Positions 42,240 to 45,506 of a DNA stretch of 45,506 nt are shown piece after piece. Within the stretch, counting starts at the first letter, position 1. Each line of letters opens with the position of its first letter. Position numbers and translations under genes: made by a program. Source of the stretch: Planctomycetota bacterium (lineage in GTDB: Bacteria > Planctomycetota > Planctomycetia > Pirellulales > Pirellulaceae). Where the stretch lies: assembly GCA_963204995.1 (NCBI GenBank), contig CAUJKL010000008.1, forward strand, positions 1 through 45,506. The letters are read 5' to 3'. Below the pieces are notes generated by a model. It saw only the letters and a list, made by a program, of their open reading frames with translations, had not been told where the DNA came from and ran no database searches.

Positions 42240-42449
42240 AACACGCTTTCAAATCCCTTTCCGGAACCAAGCCGATCGAGGCCGCGGCACGCGAAGCCGG
42301 AGCGGCCTCAGGAAACGCAGAATTCCGAGCATCACGTATCGACAAGAAGGAACTCCTCAAACAGTTCGACGCCGACGGGGGACGGCAAGTTGAACGACGA
42401 AGAACGTGCCAGGGACAGCGAAGAGTTCAAAAATCGCAAGAAATCCTGA
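42240..42449 (+). pseudogene. EF-hand protein remnant with +1 frameshift
   Basis: One frame reads RIDKKELLKQFDADG and then loses sense; the next frame continues GDGKLNDEERARDSEEFKNR. Joined, they make a good EF-hand loop (DADGDGKLNDEE). A run of five Gs at about 42377-42381 has one G too many. No clear start or signal peptide remains upstream. It is either a decayed gene or a sequencing slip in a G tract. Confidence 0.55.
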
Positions 42450-42473
42450 TCGCTCTTAACCGCACACTCGGAG

Positions 42474-42513
42474 CAACGCGAGTCAGACAAAGGCTCGCGT
42501 TGTTTGTTTTTTG
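42474..42513 (+). terminator. Rho-independent terminator
   Basis: CAACGCGAG (42474-42482) pairs with CTCGCGTTG (42494-42502), followed by TTTGTTTTTT. It ends the cyaB-EF-hand unit. Confidence 0.85.
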
Positions 42514-42632
42514 GTAGAAATCAGGCCGGTGCCCCGATCTGATCTGGTGAGTATACTGGTGAGACAGATGTGTACTGACTCCAGAAATGAATTTGCCAAA
42601 TGGCAAGTGTCGAAGCCCGTAAGGATCCTGTT

Positions 42633-43814
42633 ATGATCATGTTTCGCAGCGTGTTGCTCATCGTTATCTCGACGCTCCTACTTACAACCGCCGTCGTTGC
42701 AGAAGAGACATTCGGACTCGTTAAAGAGAAGCCAGCTGAAGGTCGTTACGTCGAGACGGATCGCGGCTTCATGGTTCCCTACACTCGCAAGATCCCAGGG
42801 ACAGACATCGAATTCTCGATGGAGCCGATTCCGGGCGGCAAGTTCCTGATGGGAAGCCCCGCGACGGAAACCGATCGCAAGGATGACGAAGGACCACAAG
42901 TCGAAGTCACCATCGAACCATTCTGGCTGGGGCGACATGAAGTGACGTGGAGCGAGTACAAGTATTTCATGAGTCTGTACTCGGTCTTCAAAGAGTTCCA
43001 GTCGCAGAAAATTCGCCCAGTGAACGATGCGACGAAAGTGGATGCCATCACGGCACCCACCGAACTTTACGATCCGAGCTTTACCTTCGAACTGGGTGAA
43101 GATCCACAACAGCCCGCCGTCACGATGACGCAGTACGCCGCCAAGCAATACACAAAATGGCTCGGTGCAATTACGGGCAATCAATATCGTTTGCCCGGCG
43201 AAGCCGAGTGGGAATACGCCTGCCGCGCCGGTACGACGACGGCTTATCATTTTGGCGACGATGCGAGTCTGCTCGAAGAATACGGTTGGTTCTACGACAA
43301 CGCCGACGAGGCACCGCGCAAAGTCGGACAAAAGAAGCCCAATCCCTGGGGGCTGTTTGATATGCACGGCAATGTGTGGGAATGGTGTTTGGACGAGTAC
43401 TTCGAAGACGGCTATACGCGTCTGAAAGACAAACAGGTGACGGGCCGTTCGGCCATCGCTTGGCCCACGAAACCATTCCCACGCGTCCTGCGGGGTGGTT
43501 CGTGGGATGACGATGCGGCAGAATGTCGCGCGGCGTCGAAGCTGGCTTCTCACGACACGGATTGGAAGGCGCAGGATCCCAACCTGCCGCTCAGCCCGTG
43601 GTGGTTTACCGACGACCCGGCGCGGGCCGTCGGCTTTCGCGTGCTTCGCCCGCTCAACGAACTCCCCAAGACCGAGATGGCGAAATACTGGGATCCGGAT
43701 GTCGAAGATATCAAATTCGACGTGCAGATTCGTCTGGAGGAAGGACGCGGGGTATCGGGGATCGTCGACAAGAAGCTCCCGGGCGCAATCGAGACGCTTG
43801 AATACGCGAAATAG
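42633..43814 (+). CDS. Secreted SUMF1/FGE-like domain protein
   Basis: A 393-aa protein. A signal peptide (FRSVLLIVISTLLLTTAVVA) is followed by a formylglycine-generating-enzyme-like fold: IPGGKFLMGSPATETDRKDD, LGRHEVTWSEY, QYRLPGEAEWEYACRAG, GLFDMHGNVWEWCLDE, RVLRGGSWDDDAAECRAASK, VGFRVLRP. Of the two catalytic cysteines of true FGE, the first is replaced by Asp (GGSWDDD) and only the second seems kept (AEC), so it is unlikely to activate sulfatases. It may be a binding protein of the same fold. AAGG lies before the ATG at 42633. A strong terminator follows. Confidence 0.85.
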   Translation: MIMFRSVLLIVISTLLLTTAVVAEETFGLVKEKPAEGRYVETDRGFMVPYTRKIPGTDIEFSMEPIPGGKFLMGSPATETDRKDDEGPQVEVTIEPFWLGRHEVTWSEYKYFMSLYSVFKEFQSQKIRPVNDATKVDAITAPTELYDPSFTFELGEDPQQPAVTMTQYAAKQYTKWLGAITGNQYRLPGEAEWEYACRAGTTTAYHFGDDASLLEEYGWFYDNADEAPRKVGQKKPNPWGLFDMHGNVWEWCLDEYFEDGYTRLKDKQVTGRSAIAWPTKPFPRVLRGGSWDDDAAECRAASKLASHDTDWKAQDPNLPLSPWWFTDDPARAVGFRVLRPLNELPKTEMAKYWDPDVEDIKFDVQIRLEEGRGVSGIVDKKLPGAIETLEYAK

Positions 43815-43849
43815 CGGCGAAGAGAGTTCGCGTTTAGATCTCAATTTGT

Positions 43850-43881
43850 GAGGAGCGGGCAATTGCCTGCTCCTCGCTTTT
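43850..43881 (+). terminator. Rho-independent terminator
   Basis: GAGGAGCGGGCAA and TTGCCTGCTCCTC (43850-43875) form a hairpin with one G-T pair, followed by GCTTTTTG. It ends the SUMF1-like gene. Confidence 0.85.
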
Positions 43882-43970
43882 TGCACGGGCATGTCACCTT
43901 GCGAGCAGCGACACAATTCGCCACGATAATACGCGGCTAAGTTTCATCCCTTCACATGAAATGCATCGCG

Positions 43971-45281
43971 ATGCCCGCTTTCCCCAAAATTGAAAAGATC
44001 CAGTACGAAGGCCCAAAGTCGAAGAATCCGTTGGCCTTTCGTTGGTACAACGAAACCGAAGTGATCGAAGGCCGCTCGATGCGGGACCACATGCGTTTTT
44101 CGGTGACGTATTGGCACACGTTCCGAGGAACTGGCAGCGACCCGTTCGGGGCCGGCACGATGGTCCGTCCTTGGGAAGATGGGACCGATTCGGTCGAGAA
44201 CGCCTGTAACCGAGCGCGGGTCGCCTTCGAGTTCATCGAAAAGATCGGTGCGCCCTACTACGCCTTTCACGATCGCGATGTGGCTCCCGAAGGTGCGACG
44301 CTCGCGGAGAGCAATAAGAACCTTGACGCTGTCGCCGCCGTGTTAAAGCAAGAGCAGGAGCGGACCGGGATCAAGCTGCTGTGGGGTACAGCCAACATGT
44401 TCAGCAACCCGCGCTACATGCATGGAGCTTCGACCAGCTGTAACGCGGACGCCTTCGCGTATGCAGCAGCTCAGGTGAAAAAGGCTCTCGAAGTTACGAA
44501 GGAACTAGGCGGCGAGAACTACGTGTTTTGGGGCGGTCGTGAAGGGTATCAGTGCCATTACAACACGGACATGAAGCGCGAGTTGGATCACCTCGGCCAG
44601 TTCTTCCACATGGCCGTCGACTATGCGAACGAGATTGGTTTCGACGGAACATTTTTGATCGAGCCAAAACCGAAGGAGCCCACGAAGCATCAGTACGATA
44701 GCGACGCTGCGGCATGTATTAACTTCCTTCGCGCGTACGGTTTGACCGATCGTTTCAAATTGAACATCGAGACGAACCACGCCACGCTCGCCGGTCACAC
44801 GATGATGCACGAGTTGGATTACGCCGGGCATCAAGGCTTGCTCGGTTCGATCGATGCCAACACGGGCGATTTGATGTTGGGCTGGGATACCGATCAGTTC
44901 CCGACGGACTACTATCTCACTACGCAAATCATGTTAATGCTGCTCAAGTACGGTGGCGTCGCTCCGGGCGGCGTCAATTTCGACGCCAAGGTCCGTCGCG
45001 AGAGCTTCGAACCGGTCGATTTGTTCCACGCTCACGTCGGCGGGATGGACGCCTTTGCCCGCGGCTTGAAAATCGCCGCCGCGATTCGCGCGGACGGTGA
45101 ACTCGCCGGTTTCGTCAAGGACCGCTACAGCAGTTGGGACTCGGGCATCGGAGCCGAGATCGAAGGTGGCAAAGCCAACTTCAAGTCGCTAGAAGCCTAC
45201 ATGCTGAAGAAAGGCGAAGCCGCGCCCAATCAAAGCGGTCGCCAAGAGATGCTCGAGCATCTGATCAACCGCTATCTGTAA
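43971..45281 (+). CDS. xylA: Xylose isomerase
   Basis: A 436-aa class II xylose isomerase, converting D-xylose to D-xylulose (and often glucose to fructose). It has the family start [20 protein letters not shown], the catalytic His region [23 protein letters not shown], metal ligands in [34 protein letters not shown] and [10 protein letters not shown], and the C-terminal [17 protein letters not shown]. The ATG at 43971 gives the usual MPAFP-like start; an ATG five codons upstream (43956) is possible. No strong ribosome-binding site is seen. No xylulokinase gene follows in the window. Confidence 0.95.
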   Translation: MPAFPKIEKIQYEGPKSKNPLAFRWYNETEVIEGRSMRDHMRFSVTYWHTFRGTGSDPFGAGTMVRPWEDGTDSVENACNRARVAFEFIEKIGAPYYAFHDRDVAPEGATLAESNKNLDAVAAVLKQEQERTGIKLLWGTANMFSNPRYMHGASTSCNADAFAYAAAQVKKALEVTKELGGENYVFWGGREGYQCHYNTDMKRELDHLGQFFHMAVDYANEIGFDGTFLIEPKPKEPTKHQYDSDAAACINFLRAYGLTDRFKLNIETNHATLAGHTMMHELDYAGHQGLLGSIDANTGDLMLGWDTDQFPTDYYLTTQIMLMLLKYGGVAPGGVNFDAKVRRESFEPVDLFHAHVGGMDAFARGLKIAAAIRADGELAGFVKDRYSSWDSGIGAEIEGGKANFKSLEAYMLKKGEAAPNQSGRQEMLEHLINRYL

Positions 45282-45506
45282 ATCCATCGAGGGTCGGGAG
45301 CATACTTCGGCAGTGAGGTCTACCTTTTGAAGTTGCACTAGCCCGCCGGACAGCGCAACTTCAAAATACGGCTCCTCCGTTAGGTCAAACGATCTCAACA
45401 CTCGGCGTTGATACCCGTCGTGAGTGCCGTGCCATTCCAAGGGATGTTGGATCCAACACCGTGTTTGGAACATCGATGGCAGTTCGGCAATGCTTCCCTT
45501 CGGTGA
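45282..45506. other. End region with inverted repeat and possible partial frame
   Basis: TTTTGAAGTTGC (45325-45336) pairs with GCAACTTCAAAA (45355-45366), a 12-bp stem that may end the xylA transcript, although no T run follows. The minus strand is open through the window end and gives an ordered-looking frame (EWHGTHDGYQRRVLRSFDLT, EEPYFEVALSGGLVQLQ). That frame would run into xylA, so a real gene is doubtful. Confidence 0.3.

Noticed and set aside
42678-43916. A 412-aa minus-strand frame opposite the SUMF1-like gene
   Set aside because: The plus strand has a signal peptide, SUMF1 motifs, a ribosome-binding site and a terminator. The minus frame is only a shadow.

Overview
The window looks like a chromosomal segment of a planctomycete, probably a Pirellulales-type organism. 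The signs are surface or secreted proteins whose N-termini carry an 'LE.RNLL.AD' or 'LEDRCLLNAD' motif, dockerin-type repeats, several PQQ-like beta-propeller proteins, an ECF sigma factor next to a Ser/Thr kinase with TPRs, a ThiD2-ThiE fusion, and many dispersed GC-rich hairpin repeats between genes. No rRNA, tRNA or CRISPR array was seen. All assignments come from reading motifs; no database search was run.

Layout. 1-2.7 kb: small accessory genes (an orphan ORF, a lipoprotein, a PIN-domain toxin with a candidate antitoxin) and about 1 kb of dispersed hairpins. 2.7-16.7 kb, all on the minus strand: a redox cluster. In transcription order it has two secreted or membrane-anchored PQQ-like propellers, an NHL-repeat protein, a small Cys-rich Tat-like protein, a Tat-exported polyferredoxin, a NapH-like membrane polyferredoxin, a three-TM PQQ-like propeller, a NuoE-NuoF fusion with a 2[4Fe-4S] tail, and a [2Fe-2S]-GltD-NuoG-like flavoprotein. 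Together these could form an uncharacterised iron-sulfur path between a cytoplasmic NAD(H)-flavin module and the periplasm. Between the last two genes sits a 1.3-kb insertion: an S23-type four-helix-bundle gene, inverted-repeat flanks, and six truncated copies of the gene's 5' end. 16.8-18.8 kb is a graveyard of gene fragments (metal-efflux adaptor, IS66 transposase, PIN protein, HicB-like protein).

18.8-28.1 kb, minus strand: a secreted PPC-domain metallopeptidase, a dockerin-like surface protein, a secreted protein sharing an acidic motif with it, CsrA, and a tightly coupled operon of a membrane-anchored LEDRC protein, an ECF sigma factor and a Ser/Thr kinase, preceded by a PepSY-like periplasmic protein. 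28.4-38.7 kb, minus strand: housekeeping genes for the envelope and signalling (LptF/G permease, PP2C phosphatase, Mla/MCE transporter genes mlaE-mlaF-mlaD, ClpC, a TPR membrane protein), with one plus-strand PEGA lipoprotein. 38.9-45.3 kb, mostly plus strand: ThiD2-ThiE, a convergent TlpA-like thioredoxin, a secreted hypothetical protein overlapping a CyaB/CYTH gene, a frameshifted EF-hand remnant, a SUMF1-like secreted protein and xylose isomerase.

The most interesting items are the four-helix-bundle gene element with its deletion-derivative array, the redox cluster (including a GltD-like subunit that appears to lack its NAD(P)-binding domain), hairpin repeats whose stems show compensatory changes, and a 61-bp duplication that rebuilt a ribosome-binding site and start codon on the far side of a repeat insertion.
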